Shown: positions 15,036 through 23,690 of the stretch, one piece after another
Numbering within the stretch: position 1 is the first letter of the stretch
Layout of the letters: each line of letters starts with the position of its first letter
NCBI GenBank assembly: GCA_965661945.1
Contig: CBFIFP010000002.1
Coordinates: 1-64,000, forward strand
Origin: JAJRPT01 sp965661945
GTDB taxonomy: Bacteria; Bacteroidota; Ignavibacteria; Kapaibacteriales; UBA2268
Direction: 5' to 3'
Length of the DNA: 64,000 bases
The notes under the pieces: generated by a model
The model's input: only the letters and a program-made list of their open reading frames with translations
Databases searched by the model: none
What the model was told of the DNA's origin: nothing
Position numbers and translations under genes: made by a program

Positions 15036-16535
15036 ATGAAAAATATTACAATATTATTGTTTCTAATATTTGCGATTTCAATTAATGTTAACTCACAAGA
15101 TTATAATCAGAGGCTAAAAATATTGGCTTCCGATGCTCAAGCGTCTGATCGGTTTGGAATTTCTGTATCAATATCCGGCAATTATGCTGTTGTTGGTGCT
15201 CTTTACGAAGATGCTGGTGGAAGCAATGCCGGGGCTGTTTATTTCTATGAACGGAATGGTGGAACTTGGACGGAAATGCAAAAAGTTACTGCCTCCGATG
15301 CTGAAGCTGGTGACCAGTTTGGAGTTTCAGTATCAATATCCGGCAATTATGCTGTTGTTGGTGCTCTTTACGAAGATGCTGGTGGAAGCGAAGCCGGGGC
15401 TGCTTATTTCTTTGAACTTAGTAGTGGAACTTGGACGGAAATGCAAAAAGTTACTGCCTCCGATGCTCAAGCGTATGATCGGTTTGGATATTCAGTATCA
15501 ATATCCGGCAATTATGCTGTTGTTGGGGCTTATCTAGAAGATGCTGGTGGAAGCGAAGCCGGGGCTGCTTATTTCTTTGAACTTAGTAGTGGAACTTGGA
15601 CGGAAACGAATAAAGTTACTGCCTCCGATGCTCAAGCGTCTGACTATTTTGGATATTCAGTATCAATATCCGGCAATTATGCTGTTGTTGGGGCTTATAT
15701 AGAAGATGCTGGTGGAGCCAATGCCGGGGCTGCTTATTTCTTTGAACTTAGTAGTGGAACTTGGACTCAAATGAATAAAGTTACTGCCTCCGATGCTCAA
15801 GCGAATGATTGGTTTGGATATTCAGTATCAATATCCGGCAATTATGCTGTTGTTGGGGCTTATGCGGAAGATGCTGGTGGAAGCAATGCCGGGGCTGCTT
15901 ATTTCTTTGAACTTAGTAGTGGAACTTGGACTCAAATGAATAAAGTTACTGCCTCCGATGCTCAAGCGGGTGATCGGTTTGGAGTTTCAGTATCAATATC
16001 CGGCAATTATGCTGTTGTTGGGGCTTTTCTAGAAGATGCTGGTGGAAGCAATGCTGGGGCTGTTTATTTCTTTGAACTTAGCACACCTCCTCAGGAGCAT
16101 ACTGCAACTTTCACTTTAGCAAGAAACGAGATTACTCAATTAGTATTTAACATAGAATCTCTTACTTCTGTTGCTGCTGATGGATATATTATTCTTTACA
16201 AGTTAGGAAGCAGCTTCACTGGCGTACCTGCAGATGGTGGGAATTATTCTGTAGGGACGGCAATAGGTGATGCAACTGTTGGAGCTATAATTACTGATGC
16301 TAATGCTTTAGAAGCAACTGTTGCAAACCTTACTAAACAAACAGAGTATCACTTCAAAATATATCCTTTTAACTGGGACGGAAGTGATATAACAACAGCT
16401 GCCTATAAAACTGACGGAACTGTGCCTTCGCTTACGGTAGTAACTGTTCCTACTCTCGGCGAATGGGGAATGATTGCATTTATTGGTTTTATGGCAATTG
16501 GTGGATTTGTATATATGAGAAGAAGAATTGCTTAA
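15036..16535 (+). CDS. Secreted FG-GAP-like repeat protein with IPTL-CTERM-like exosortase signal
   Basis: A 499-residue protein with a signal peptide (about 1-20, INVNSQ). It has six nearly identical 55-residue repeats (32 to about 360), each with S-I-S-G-N-Y-A-V-V-G-A and a T-W-T motif, which resemble FG-GAP beta-propeller blades. A non-repeat domain (about 365-470) follows. The C-terminus is a tripartite sorting signal: VPTLGEWG, one hydrophobic helix, then R-R-R. This is the IPTLxxWG-CTERM pattern recognised by exosortase H, and the exosortase gene overlaps this gene's end. It is therefore probably a surface protein cleaved or anchored by that enzyme. The repeat DNA is visibly richer in G and C than its surroundings. 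Confidence 0.9.
   Translation: MKNITILLFLIFAISINVNSQDYNQRLKILASDAQASDRFGISVSISGNYAVVGALYEDAGGSNAGAVYFYERNGGTWTEMQKVTASDAEAGDQFGVSVSISGNYAVVGALYEDAGGSEAGAAYFFELSSGTWTEMQKVTASDAQAYDRFGYSVSISGNYAVVGAYLEDAGGSEAGAAYFFELSSGTWTETNKVTASDAQASDYFGYSVSISGNYAVVGAYIEDAGGANAGAAYFFELSSGTWTQMNKVTASDAQANDWFGYSVSISGNYAVVGAYAEDAGGSNAGAAYFFELSSGTWTQMNKVTASDAQAGDRFGVSVSISGNYAVVGAFLEDAGGSNAGAVYFFELSTPPQEHTATFTLARNEITQLVFNIESLTSVAADGYIILYKLGSSFTGVPADGGNYSVGTAIGDATVGAIITDANALEATVANLTKQTEYHFKIYPFNWDGSDITTAAYKTDGTVPSLTVVTVPTLGEWGMIAFIGFMAIGGFVYMRRRIA
15129..16082 (+). repeat. Six tandem 165-bp coding repeats
   Basis: Units start near 15129, 15294, 15459, 15624, 15789 and 15954; the sixth is incomplete. Long blocks, such as the stretch coding S-V-S-I-S-G-N-Y-A-V-V-G, are almost unchanged in DNA. 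Variable codons cluster at fixed places, for example after SDAQA and before EDAGG. Such identity favours recombination and copy-number change. Confidence 0.92.
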
Positions 16536-17034
16536 ATTAACACAAAAAGATAAAAATGCCTATAAGTTTTTAATTAAATTTATAGGCATTATAGTTTTAT
16601 ATTATACTATTATAGCAGTATTTGGAACAGAATATTTAAGTCCTTACTTGACCTTTTCTGCTTGGCTTTCAAGTGGGATATTGAGTTTATTTATGGGCGA
16701 GGTTTCTAATATCGGCTATCAAATTATGGGCGAAGGAGTGTCTCTGTCGCTCTTTTATGGTTGCGACGGAACTGACCAGTTTATAGTTTTTATTGCTGGA
16801 GTGATGTCTATTCCTTCCTCTTTCAGTAAAAAAGCTATAGGTATTTCTGTTGGGCTACTTTCTATTTACTTCTTGAATTTATTTAGAATAATTGGCTTAT
16901 ATATCATTGCATTAAAAGATATCTCGCTTTTTGAAACATTCCACGTAGTAGTTTTTCCAATTATATTTATAATTATTTCTCTTATTTTTTGGTATATCTG
17001 GTTAAAATGGGATTATGAAGCAAAAGTATCTTAA
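16528..17034 (+). CDS. xrtH: Exosortase, XrtH-like
   Basis: A 168-residue polytopic membrane protein with the three exosortase catalytic residues: C79 (FYGCDGTD), R120 (NLFRI) and H139 (FHVVVF), each at or in a membrane segment. Exosortases cleave PEP-CTERM-like tails on the outer face of the inner membrane. Size and motifs fit the short exosortase H branch, whose targets end in IPTLxxWG tails, exactly the tail of the gene just upstream. The start is a TTG that overlaps that gene's last 8 bases, so expression is probably coupled. A different Xrt subfamily cannot be excluded without profile scores. Confidence 0.9.
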   Translation: MLKLTQKDKNAYKFLIKFIGIIVLYYTIIAVFGTEYLSPYLTFSAWLSSGILSLFMGEVSNIGYQIMGEGVSLSLFYGCDGTDQFIVFIAGVMSIPSSFSKKAIGISVGLLSIYFLNLFRIIGLYIIALKDISLFETFHVVVFPIIFIIISLIFWYIWLKWDYEAKVS

Positions 17035-17611
17035 GTATGCACTTCCATTAATTATATTTGTTGTACTTGTATTTTTTTACAATATATTAGAAAATATTAT
17101 AACAGATATTTTAGTTTATACTTATCAAATTTGGTTTGATATTTTTATTAATTCAAATGGGCAGGAACTACTCAGACAAGTAGATATAACTAATTCAGAG
17201 CCAGGAATTATAAAATTTTTAACAGCTTTTGTTAATATCCAAGATATTTCTGCAAGTCAAGTAAAAACTGTTGAAATTGAATTATTTAATGAGATTGGTT
17301 TGCCAATAATATTTTTTATTTCAGCAATATTTATTTTTATAAATAAAACTAATTATAAGCAGTTTATAATTTATTTCTTCATATTATTATTATTTCTATG
17401 GCTAAAAAATGTTATAGTTATTTATGATAATTACACTCACCCTGAGTATATTTTAAAAGACATAATTTTTCCCTTTAAGCAATTAGTTTATTATACTAAT
17501 TCAATTCTACAAAAAGTCGGGACATCATTTAGTATGATGCTTTCGGTTATTTTTGTGGTGATTTTTATTACTTTAAAAACAGAAATATTAGGTAAAATAA
17601 TTAAAAATTAG
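17015..17611 (+). CDS. Exosortase-linked membrane protein
   Basis: A 198-residue membrane protein starting 20 bases inside the end of the exosortase gene. It has hydrophobic helices near 8-26, 95-110, 117-135 and 170-190 and a polar loop (about 45-90) that probably faces the periplasm. I do not recognise a named domain. Its overlap with the exosortase makes a role as accessory subunit or processing partner likely, as small membrane proteins are often encoded beside exosortase H. That role is inference from position. It ends 6 bases before the convergent plsY gene. Confidence 0.75.
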   Translation: MKQKYLKYALPLIIFVVLVFFYNILENIITDILVYTYQIWFDIFINSNGQELLRQVDITNSEPGIIKFLTAFVNIQDISASQVKTVEIELFNEIGLPIIFFISAIFIFINKTNYKQFIIYFFILLLFLWLKNVIVIYDNYTHPEYILKDIIFPFKQLVYYTNSILQKVGTSFSMMLSVIFVVIFITLKTEILGKIIKN

Positions 17612-17617
17612 ATGGAT

Positions 17618-18244
17618 TTAACTTTCATCTTCTGCAGATAATACTTCTTTAATTGGTTTGATTAATTTAGAAATAATAAAGATTGAAATAAGCATATATA
17701 AAGACCTAAAGTCATTTATTTCATTAAATGAATAGTTTTCTAAAAGTCTGAGAAGTTCTATAGGGGAAGCCCATAGCATCATATTTGCCCCTATTAAGCC
17801 AACAGCTATAGAAATATGAACATTTTTATTTATAACATATTTGCCAGTAAAAAACATGATTAACCAGATTAAAATGCCGAATGGATTTAGAAATCCAATT
17901 GCACCAGCAGCAGGCGAAAGACCTCTTCCTCCTGATAAACCCAAGAAAATTGAGTAATTGTGACCAAGAACAACAAAACTTGCTGCAAGTTGGATTAATA
18001 GAGTGTCATCAGTGAATTGGGTAACACCGTAAATTAAAATAAATGCTTTAGCGAAATCTAAAACTAAGATAAAAAAACCAATGATTTTATTATTAGTTAT
18101 TTCATATCCGTTCATAGCTCCAGAGCTTTTGCTTCCTTCTTTAGTAACATTTTTACTGTAAAAAAAATTAACTAAAAGATAGGCAAATGGAATAGAACCA
18201 ATAAGATAACTAAAAATAGAAATTAATATATATTCGTAATACAT
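17618..18244 (-). CDS. plsY: Acyl-phosphate:glycerol-3-phosphate acyltransferase
   Basis: PlsY makes lysophosphatidic acid from acyl-phosphate and glycerol 3-phosphate in the inner membrane, the first acylation of phospholipid synthesis. The 208-residue protein has the GSIPFAYLL motif near the N-terminus, a modified G-S-K-S-S-G-A-M-N glycine/serine loop (canonical GSGNxGATN) and the G-H-N-Y-S-I-F-L...G-G-R-G motif. Five or so membrane helices are visible. The altered second motif (S for the first Asn-containing part) is a small deviation. It lies downstream of mreD with 6 bases between. Confidence 0.92.
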   Translation of the reverse strand: MYYEYILISIFSYLIGSIPFAYLLVNFFYSKNVTKEGSKSSGAMNGYEITNNKIIGFFILVLDFAKAFILIYGVTQFTDDTLLIQLAASFVVLGHNYSIFLGLSGGRGLSPAAGAIGFLNPFGILIWLIMFFTGKYVINKNVHISIAVGLIGANMMLWASPIELLRLLENYSFNEINDFRSLYMLISIFIISKLIKPIKEVLSAEDES

Positions 18245-18250
18245 TTTATA

Positions 18251-18778
18251 TTAATAATTTGATTTTGGTTTAAATTTAATAACTACAGGAAAAAAAGCAA
18301 AAATAGATGTATAGACTGAGATACCAACAATTTGCTGAAAGAAGTACATTTCGATATTTTCTTGTAATACATTCATTGATAAAGTTAACTTTAAAAAACT
18401 CGCAACAATTGATGCTAAAAAAGTGAAAAGTACAAATCTTAATGTAAATAAGTCTTTTTGATAGTTATCTCTAGATTTTATAAATTTCAACAAGAAACTG
18501 GCTACTAACAAGCACAAACCTGTAAAACCTAATGGATTTAAAGCAAAAATATCGTGAATAATTCCCGCCATAAAACTGAGAATCAAACCTATATATACTC
18601 CTTCTCTTAAAGTTATCCAGCAAACTAAAATAAGTAAAAAGTCAGGTAATAAATCTTGAATTTTTATGATGTCTAAGAGGTAAATTTGAGAAATGCTTAC
18701 AAAAAAAAACAACCCAAAATAAAGGGAGATTCTTTTCCAAAGTGAGTTTAGAAGTTGTCTTTGGTTATACTCATACAT
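18251..18778 (-). CDS. mreD: Rod shape-determining protein MreD
   Basis: MreD is the small membrane subunit of the elongasome that works with MreC and MreB to guide lateral wall synthesis. The 175-residue protein has about five membrane helices and the family pattern L-L-P-D-F-L-L-I-L (about 41-50), then G-L-I-L-S-F-M-A-G-I-I-H-D and the N-P-L-G-F-T-G stretch. mreB and mreC are not in this window; the upstream neighbour is a MazG-like gene, which is unusual for mreD. The assignment rests on pattern and length, since MreD sequences diverge widely. Confidence 0.83.
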   Translation of the reverse strand: MYEYNQRQLLNSLWKRISLYFGLFFFVSISQIYLLDIIKIQDLLPDFLLILVCWITLREGVYIGLILSFMAGIIHDIFALNPLGFTGLCLLVASFLLKFIKSRDNYQKDLFTLRFVLFTFLASIVASFLKLTLSMNVLQENIEMYFFQQIVGISVYTSIFAFFPVVIKFKPKSNY

Positions 18779-19113
18779 TAGAAATTTTTTCCTTCCTTAG
18801 CCATTTCTAATCTTTTATTTTCAATATATTGCAATTTATTTATTACTGCTTCAGATAGGTTAATGCCTCTTGAGTTAGCATAATTCATAAGAGCGATAAA
18901 AACGTCTGCGGCTTCATCAGCAAAAGCGCTATGATCTATTTCTCTGCCTTTCCATTGCTTTTTTTCATTATTGGCTAACTCACCTGCTTCTCCGTTGAGT
19001 TCTAAACAGAAAAACTCAGGGCTTCTTTTTTCAAAGAATTTATTTTGATAATCATCAAATCCACTTTGAATCTCTTGAAGTTGAGAGCTGGCTTCTAATA
19101 GTTTATCAAGCAT
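18778..19113 (-). CDS. MazG-like nucleotide pyrophosphohydrolase
   Basis: About 111 residues from the ATG at 19113; an in-frame start at 19137 would reach further into the regulator gene and is less likely. The all-alpha NTP pyrophosphohydrolase signature is clear: E-L-N-G-E-A-G-E-L-A-N, then a helix with D-E-A-A-D-V-F-I-A-L, giving the metal-binding ExxE...DExxD acidic cluster. These enzymes hydrolyse (d)NTPs to monophosphates, often to remove damaged nucleotides. Its start overlaps the stop of the response regulator by 8 bases, and its stop touches mreD. Confidence 0.87.
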   Translation of the reverse strand: MLDKLLEASSQLQEIQSGFDDYQNKFFEKRSPEFFCLELNGEAGELANNEKKQWKGREIDHSAFADEAADVFIALMNYANSRGINLSEAVINKLQYIENKRLEMAKEGKNF

Positions 19114-19789
19114 TAGGTTCACCAAGAGAATACCCAATTCCTCTGACAGAGAGAATAATAGGTTTGTTGTTTATAGACTTACCAATTTTAGAACGAAGGC
19201 GTTTAACATAAACATCAACTAAGTTCGAATCACCTTCGGATTTTGTTTTCCAAACATCTTCAGTAATTTTTTTTCTTGAGATAACTTGAAATTTATTAAG
19301 CATTAAATATTCTAATAACTCAAATTCTTTAATAGTTAATTCGATTGTAGAGTCATTTTTTTCAACAAATCTTTTAGCTGTGTTAAGCCGAAGATTTTCA
19401 TATTCAAGATAAATATCGGAGCTATTAAGTTCTTTTCTTCTGATAAGAGCTTTAACTCTTGCAATTAGTTCTTGGTAGTTAAAAGGTTTCCCAAGATAAT
19501 CGTCTGCTCCTAGATTTAAACCTTTTATTTTATCTTCAACATCAGAGAGAGCAGTAAGAATCATAATCGGTGTGTTGATTTCATTTTCTCTTAAATCCGT
19601 TAAAATGCTCAAGCCATCTTTTCCTGGCAACATTATGTCAAGAATAATTAAATCAAATTTATTCTTTAGGGCTTGATTATAACCTTTAAAACCTTCATAC
19701 TCAATAGTTATTGTGTAATTCTCGGCTTCTAATGCTTGACGAATAAAATCGGCAACTCTTACTTCATCTTCTACTAATAAAATTTTCAA
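19106..19789 (-). CDS. OmpR-family response regulator
   Basis: A 227-residue two-component transcription factor. The N-terminal receiver domain has the acidic pocket, phosphoacceptor D51 (LIILDIMLPGKDG), the T/S switch (ILTALSD) and K (LGKPF). The C-terminal winged-helix DNA-binding domain (about 130-225) has L-T-x-K-E-F-E-L-L-E-Y-L and a recognition helix near V-D-V-Y-V-K-R-L-R-S-K-I. No histidine kinase gene is beside it, so its signal is unknown. A TATTTTTG -7-like element lies about 40 bases upstream on the minus strand. Its stop overlaps the MazG-like start. Confidence 0.93.
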   Translation of the reverse strand: MKILLVEDEVRVADFIRQALEAENYTITIEYEGFKGYNQALKNKFDLIILDIMLPGKDGLSILTDLRENEINTPIMILTALSDVEDKIKGLNLGADDYLGKPFNYQELIARVKALIRRKELNSSDIYLEYENLRLNTAKRFVEKNDSTIELTIKEFELLEYLMLNKFQVISRKKITEDVWKTKSEGDSNLVDVYVKRLRSKIGKSINNKPIILSVRGIGYSLGEPNA

Positions 19790-19924
19790 TTTAATATCTA
19801 AGTATTTACGGAATAATTTTCACAAAAATAAAGAAAATTAATCAAAACAAAAAATATAATCGCATATTTTCATATAAAAATATAGATTTATTAATTAATT
19901 CTAATAAAAGTTCGATGAATGTTA

Positions 19925-20464
19925 TTATAAATCATTTTGTAAATCTATTATTTTATCTTTAATTCTATTTAAAATTGTATTTCTATTGTTTTCCCAATCA
20001 CCTACTTTTGAATTTAATTCGATGTTTAATTTCTTGAGGTCGAATAGTTGAGCGTTATATTTATCAATATTTGATTGAATTATACCAATATGTACTAAAT
20101 CAAGGTGATTATCTTCTAAAAAAACAGAAATATCATAAGCGTAATCTATAAATTTATCAATAGTTAAATCATAAAAATTATTGTGTATCAAATGGTCATA
20201 TTTTGAAACTTCTTGTTCATAAAAAACTTTTATTTTTCTTACATAATTCTGAGTATCGTCTATCAATTTATCATAAAGTTTATCTAAAGTTTTCTTTTCA
20301 TGCTTTATGATATCATCAAACTCTAATGTTGTAGGTAATAAGTTAAACTGATTGATTAGCTCAAAAGCATCTTCTTTATACCCTTGGCTGATATCTTTTC
20401 TGTCTAAAATTAATGTTTTTAATAACCTACAAAGTTCTAATTCAGTAAATTTTTCTAAACTCAT
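19925..20464 (-). CDS. Hypothetical helical/coiled-coil protein
   Basis: About 179 residues from the ATG at 20464 (MSLEKFTELELCRLL); a GTG 30 bases upstream would overlap the preceding gene. It is soluble, charged and mainly helical, with coiled-coil-like stretches at about 55-90 and 130-175. No domain recognised. It follows the DUF5686-type outer membrane gene by 16 bases, so it is probably in the same transcript. Confidence 0.65.
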   Translation of the reverse strand: MSLEKFTELELCRLLKTLILDRKDISQGYKEDAFELINQFNLLPTTLEFDDIIKHEKKTLDKLYDKLIDDTQNYVRKIKVFYEQEVSKYDHLIHNNFYDLTIDKFIDYAYDISVFLEDNHLDLVHIGIIQSNIDKYNAQLFDLKKLNIELNSKVGDWENNRNTILNRIKDKIIDLQNDL

Positions 20465-20480
20465 TACGTCCCGTTTTTTA

Positions 20481-22922
20481 TCAAAATGTAGCACCAGAGA
20501 TATTAAACATAAATCTTGGAGATTCTACTTGGCTTAGTCTAAAAGTTAAATCAAATCTAAAAAACAAGAATAACTTATTCAAACCAATACCTGCTTCATA
20601 AAAATAATTTTCATTTGTATTTTTAGTAAAGTCAAAATTATAATTTAATTCTCTATTTCTCAAATTATTTTTAAAATTAAAATCACTGTAACCAATATTT
20701 GTCATAAGTATAAATTCTAAACCAAATGATGTAACACTTGGAATTCTAAAAAGTCCTGGAAATAATTCTCCAAAATTATGCTCCAGATTTATAGTCATAA
20801 ACTTATCACCATAAAATTCTTTTTGTCTTATAGTTCTAAAAGACCCAGGCACTGTAATAATTGCTGGTCCGGATTCCAGGGCAAAATACTTTTGCATTGG
20901 TAGATCTCCATTATGCCATCCGAAAGTAGATTGAACAGTTAAATTCATTGATGGAAATGTTTTTACTTTAAAATATAGTTCTGAATAATATCTATTATAA
21001 TCAAGTAAACTTCCTAAATCATTATTAGAGTGTTCTAAATTAAAATACAACCCATATTTTGATATTTTTCTTAATCTACTATAATTCAGATTTAATTCTA
21101 ATCCAATTAAGTTATATCTTCCTTCGATAACTTCAGGATTATCTCTAAATTCTAAATTAGAACCAATTGCTTTAATAAGTGGATCTGCAGCATTTTGGTG
21201 ATTTTCGACTGATGCATATAAACTAATTCTATAAGGTCTTGTGTAGGTATATCGTTTAACAAAAGTCTGCTGACCCCAGCTATATTCTATATTAGCGGAG
21301 TATTTTTCATTGTAATAATAATCTCCTGCATCACTACCAAAAATAGAAGTTAAGGTATTTAATTTATCTTTTACAATATAGGGATTATCACTCCTTGTAA
21401 TTCCATTTGATAAATTTACTCCTAATTTGAATTGCCTATACTTATCAAAATATTGGTCAAGAACAATATCATAATTTAGTTTCTCATCTTCTAATCCATA
21501 TCCAGCATATATTTTCCCATAGGTAAAATTTGATAAGTCTTTAAAAAGTCCAACTCCGAGAATTGTACCAGAAACTCTGTTATGTTTGAAGAAATCCTCC
21601 GAACCAGTAAAAGGAGCTCTATTTAAGAATCTAAATTTATCAGTAAATGGCTTAATAGTTTTAGCAAAGAAATTAGTGCCTTCAATTGAGTCAGGATATT
21701 CTATTGAAGTCCTAATCCTTTCATAAGCGAATTGCTCTTGTTCTCTTAAAGGAATTATATTGCTTTTAAACCAAAAATTAGAATCTAAAATATTTGCACT
21801 TTTGTCAGCTTCTGCATTTCTTTGATTAAATATTCTATCATCAATATCAATATTAAAGTTGTAATCGTATTGATATGTTTCAAGTAGAATTTCTAATCTG
21901 GGTTTATAAAACCAAAATACTTCTGCTGATATATTTGTAAAAATTCTTAAACTTGTTGGCATTAAATATGTTGAATCAAATAAATCAAAGCTTTGTCTGT
22001 ATTCTAATTTAGCATTAAATGGTAGTTGAACTGCTTTACTGGGTTGCAAAACAACTTCTGTTGGTATTAGGTTCAAAGAGTCAATTATTAAATATCCCTC
22101 AAAGAGTTTTCTTCTGCTTGATTTTGGTTCAACTAAAATTTTATGTAATACTCTTCCATCACTTTCAACAAATTTACCTTCTAATAAAAATTCATAATAA
22201 TCAACAGCATTTTTATTAAAAGGGGAGTATATCTCTTCACTTAGTATTTCAACTATATCATCATATACATTTATATTATTTCCAAATGAAACAAAATTTG
22301 CTTCGGGGGGGACGTTATAAGTCTGTCTTCTTTTTATAATATAGTTAAAAAATTTATCTTCTTTTTGGTAATAACTTTTAGAATATGATTCTAGAATTGA
22401 GTTGATAGTGGTGTCAGTATCATAATCATTTCTTCCTGCGGTTAAAGTATCAGTAGCTACTACAAATTTGGTATATAACATATAATTATATGATTCTAAA
22501 GCTTCTGATTGTTTTATTTTCTTTTGAATCACCTTTCTCATTAATCTTAAACCGGGTCCTTCGGCATAAACAATTAGATCTTCTAATTGATAATCAGCCA
22601 TAGACATTGTAAATTCTAAATCTAAAATATCTGAGTCTAAAGATATATTTTTATATTCAGTCTCAAAACCAGTCATAGAGATAGCTAAGCGATATAATCC
22701 TTTATCAAGTTCTAAAAAAAATTCTCCATTTAAGTTAGTGTATGAACCAAATTTAGTGCCTAAAACACTTATGGTAGCATAGGGAAGTGGTTTATTATCA
22801 ACCGAATCGATAACTTTTCCAGTTACTTTAAATTTTTCTTGTGAGAGCAATTCTACGTATGAAAAAAATATAAGAATAAATATAATATATTTAAAAAATA
22901 ATAAGTTAATAGTTTTACTCAC
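20481..22922 (-). CDS. DUF5686-type outer membrane protein with carboxypeptidase-regulatory-like domain
   Basis: An 813-residue exported protein from a GTG start, with a signal peptide (about 10-28). A CarboxypepD_reg-like beta-sandwich (about 32-110; GKVIDSVDNKPLPYATISV) comes first, as in TonB-receptor-related Bacteroidota proteins. The rest is the DUF5686 region. It opens with L-R-L-M-R-K-V-I-Q-K-K-I and runs through long aromatic-rich beta segments, consistent with a C-terminal outer-membrane barrel ending in phenylalanine (GATF). No TonB plug is seen. Its function is unknown. It sits between purN and a small coiled-coil gene. Confidence 0.85.
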   Translation of the reverse strand: MSKTINLLFFKYIIFILIFFSYVELLSQEKFKVTGKVIDSVDNKPLPYATISVLGTKFGSYTNLNGEFFLELDKGLYRLAISMTGFETEYKNISLDSDILDLEFTMSMADYQLEDLIVYAEGPGLRLMRKVIQKKIKQSEALESYNYMLYTKFVVATDTLTAGRNDYDTDTTINSILESYSKSYYQKEDKFFNYIIKRRQTYNVPPEANFVSFGNNINVYDDIVEILSEEIYSPFNKNAVDYYEFLLEGKFVESDGRVLHKILVEPKSSRRKLFEGYLIIDSLNLIPTEVVLQPSKAVQLPFNAKLEYRQSFDLFDSTYLMPTSLRIFTNISAEVFWFYKPRLEILLETYQYDYNFNIDIDDRIFNQRNAEADKSANILDSNFWFKSNIIPLREQEQFAYERIRTSIEYPDSIEGTNFFAKTIKPFTDKFRFLNRAPFTGSEDFFKHNRVSGTILGVGLFKDLSNFTYGKIYAGYGLEDEKLNYDIVLDQYFDKYRQFKLGVNLSNGITRSDNPYIVKDKLNTLTSIFGSDAGDYYYNEKYSANIEYSWGQQTFVKRYTYTRPYRISLYASVENHQNAADPLIKAIGSNLEFRDNPEVIEGRYNLIGLELNLNYSRLRKISKYGLYFNLEHSNNDLGSLLDYNRYYSELYFKVKTFPSMNLTVQSTFGWHNGDLPMQKYFALESGPAIITVPGSFRTIRQKEFYGDKFMTINLEHNFGELFPGLFRIPSVTSFGLEFILMTNIGYSDFNFKNNLRNRELNYNFDFTKNTNENYFYEAGIGLNKLFLFFRFDLTFRLSQVESPRFMFNISGATF

Positions 22923-22931
22923 TTTCTTTCA

Positions 22932-23513
22932 TTATTCAGTTTCATTTAATACTAATTCAGCGATTACTTTTGAATATAGCAAATGCTCATATTCTAATAT
23001 TCTTGATTGCAGGGTCTCGGGAGATTCACCTTCATTGATTTTAATTGCAAACTGGATTAAATACTCACCTTCGTCATAATTCTCTGTTACATAGTGAATA
23101 GTAAGACCTGAGAACAACTCTTTATTTTCAATAACTTGTTTATGGACATTAATTCCATACATACCCTTTCCACCATATTTTGGCAGAAGTGAGGGGTGAA
23201 TATTTAATATTTTATTTGGGAATTTATTTATTACTTCGGAAGGTATTTTTTTCATATAACCCGCAAGTATAATAAAATCTATATTATTTTTAATTAAGAT
23301 ATTTAAAATTTCCTCATCTGGATTATTTGAAGTTTGGTTAGAAATGTGAAATGCTTTTATATTATTTTCTTTTGCAAACAAAAAAGCACCAGAGTTTGAG
23401 TTATTAGTAATAAGCAAAGTTGGTTCTGCTTTGATTGAACCATTCAAGCAATTTTTAACGATAGATTTGAAGTTTGAACCATTGTGTGATGCAAAAAAAG
23501 CTAATTTTTTCAT
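22932..23513 (-). CDS. purN: Phosphoribosylglycinamide formyltransferase
   Basis: PurN adds a formyl group from 10-formyl-tetrahydrofolate to GAR, the third step of purine synthesis. The 193-residue length is typical. N-terminal F-A-S-H-N-G-S-N-F binds the phosphoribosyl group. The catalytic region N-I-H-P-S-L-L-P-K-Y-G-G-K-G supplies the Asn and His, and the later T-E-N-Y-D-E-G segment supplies the Asp. No other pur gene is adjacent. A TAATTTTG -7 element lies at 23534-23541 on the minus strand. Confidence 0.93.
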   Translation of the reverse strand: MKKLAFFASHNGSNFKSIVKNCLNGSIKAEPTLLITNNSNSGAFLFAKENNIKAFHISNQTSNNPDEEILNILIKNNIDFIILAGYMKKIPSEVINKFPNKILNIHPSLLPKYGGKGMYGINVHKQVIENKELFSGLTIHYVTENYDEGEYLIQFAIKINEGESPETLQSRILEYEHLLYSKVIAELVLNETE

Positions 23514-23533
23514 AAAATAATAAATTTTTTTTA

Positions 23534-23541
23534 CAAAATTA
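23534..23541 (-). promoter_or_regulatory. Probable -7 element upstream of purN
   Basis: CAAAATTA on the plus strand reads TAATTTTG on the minus strand, matching TAnnTTTG about 21 nt before the purN ATG. No clear -33 TTTG was found. Confidence 0.4.
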
Positions 23542-23623
23542 GTTAATATTTATTAATTTGTGAATTATAAAATAAAAAAATGAAAATTTTTTATAATATT
23601 TTGAGAACAATATTATCAAAAAC

Positions 23624-23640
23624 TTGGCATAATTATTGTC
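23624..23640 (+). promoter_or_regulatory. Sigma-54-like promoter upstream of motB-fliW-csrA
   Basis: TTGGCATAATTATTGTC has the -24 TTGGCA box and, ten bases after GG, TTGT in place of the -12 TTGC. The same pattern recurs upstream of the flgH operon (TTGGCATACTACTTGTC). It lies 51 nt before the motB start. Confidence 0.55.
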
Positions 23641-23690
23641 AAATAATTTTTATAATAATTATTAAGTTCTTGAAAAAAAAATAAATAAAA

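Noticed and set aside
15129..16082. Regular repeats as a CRISPR array
   Set aside because: The 165-bp units are whole in-frame codon blocks with no spacer structure, and no cas genes are present; they encode propeller-like protein repeats.
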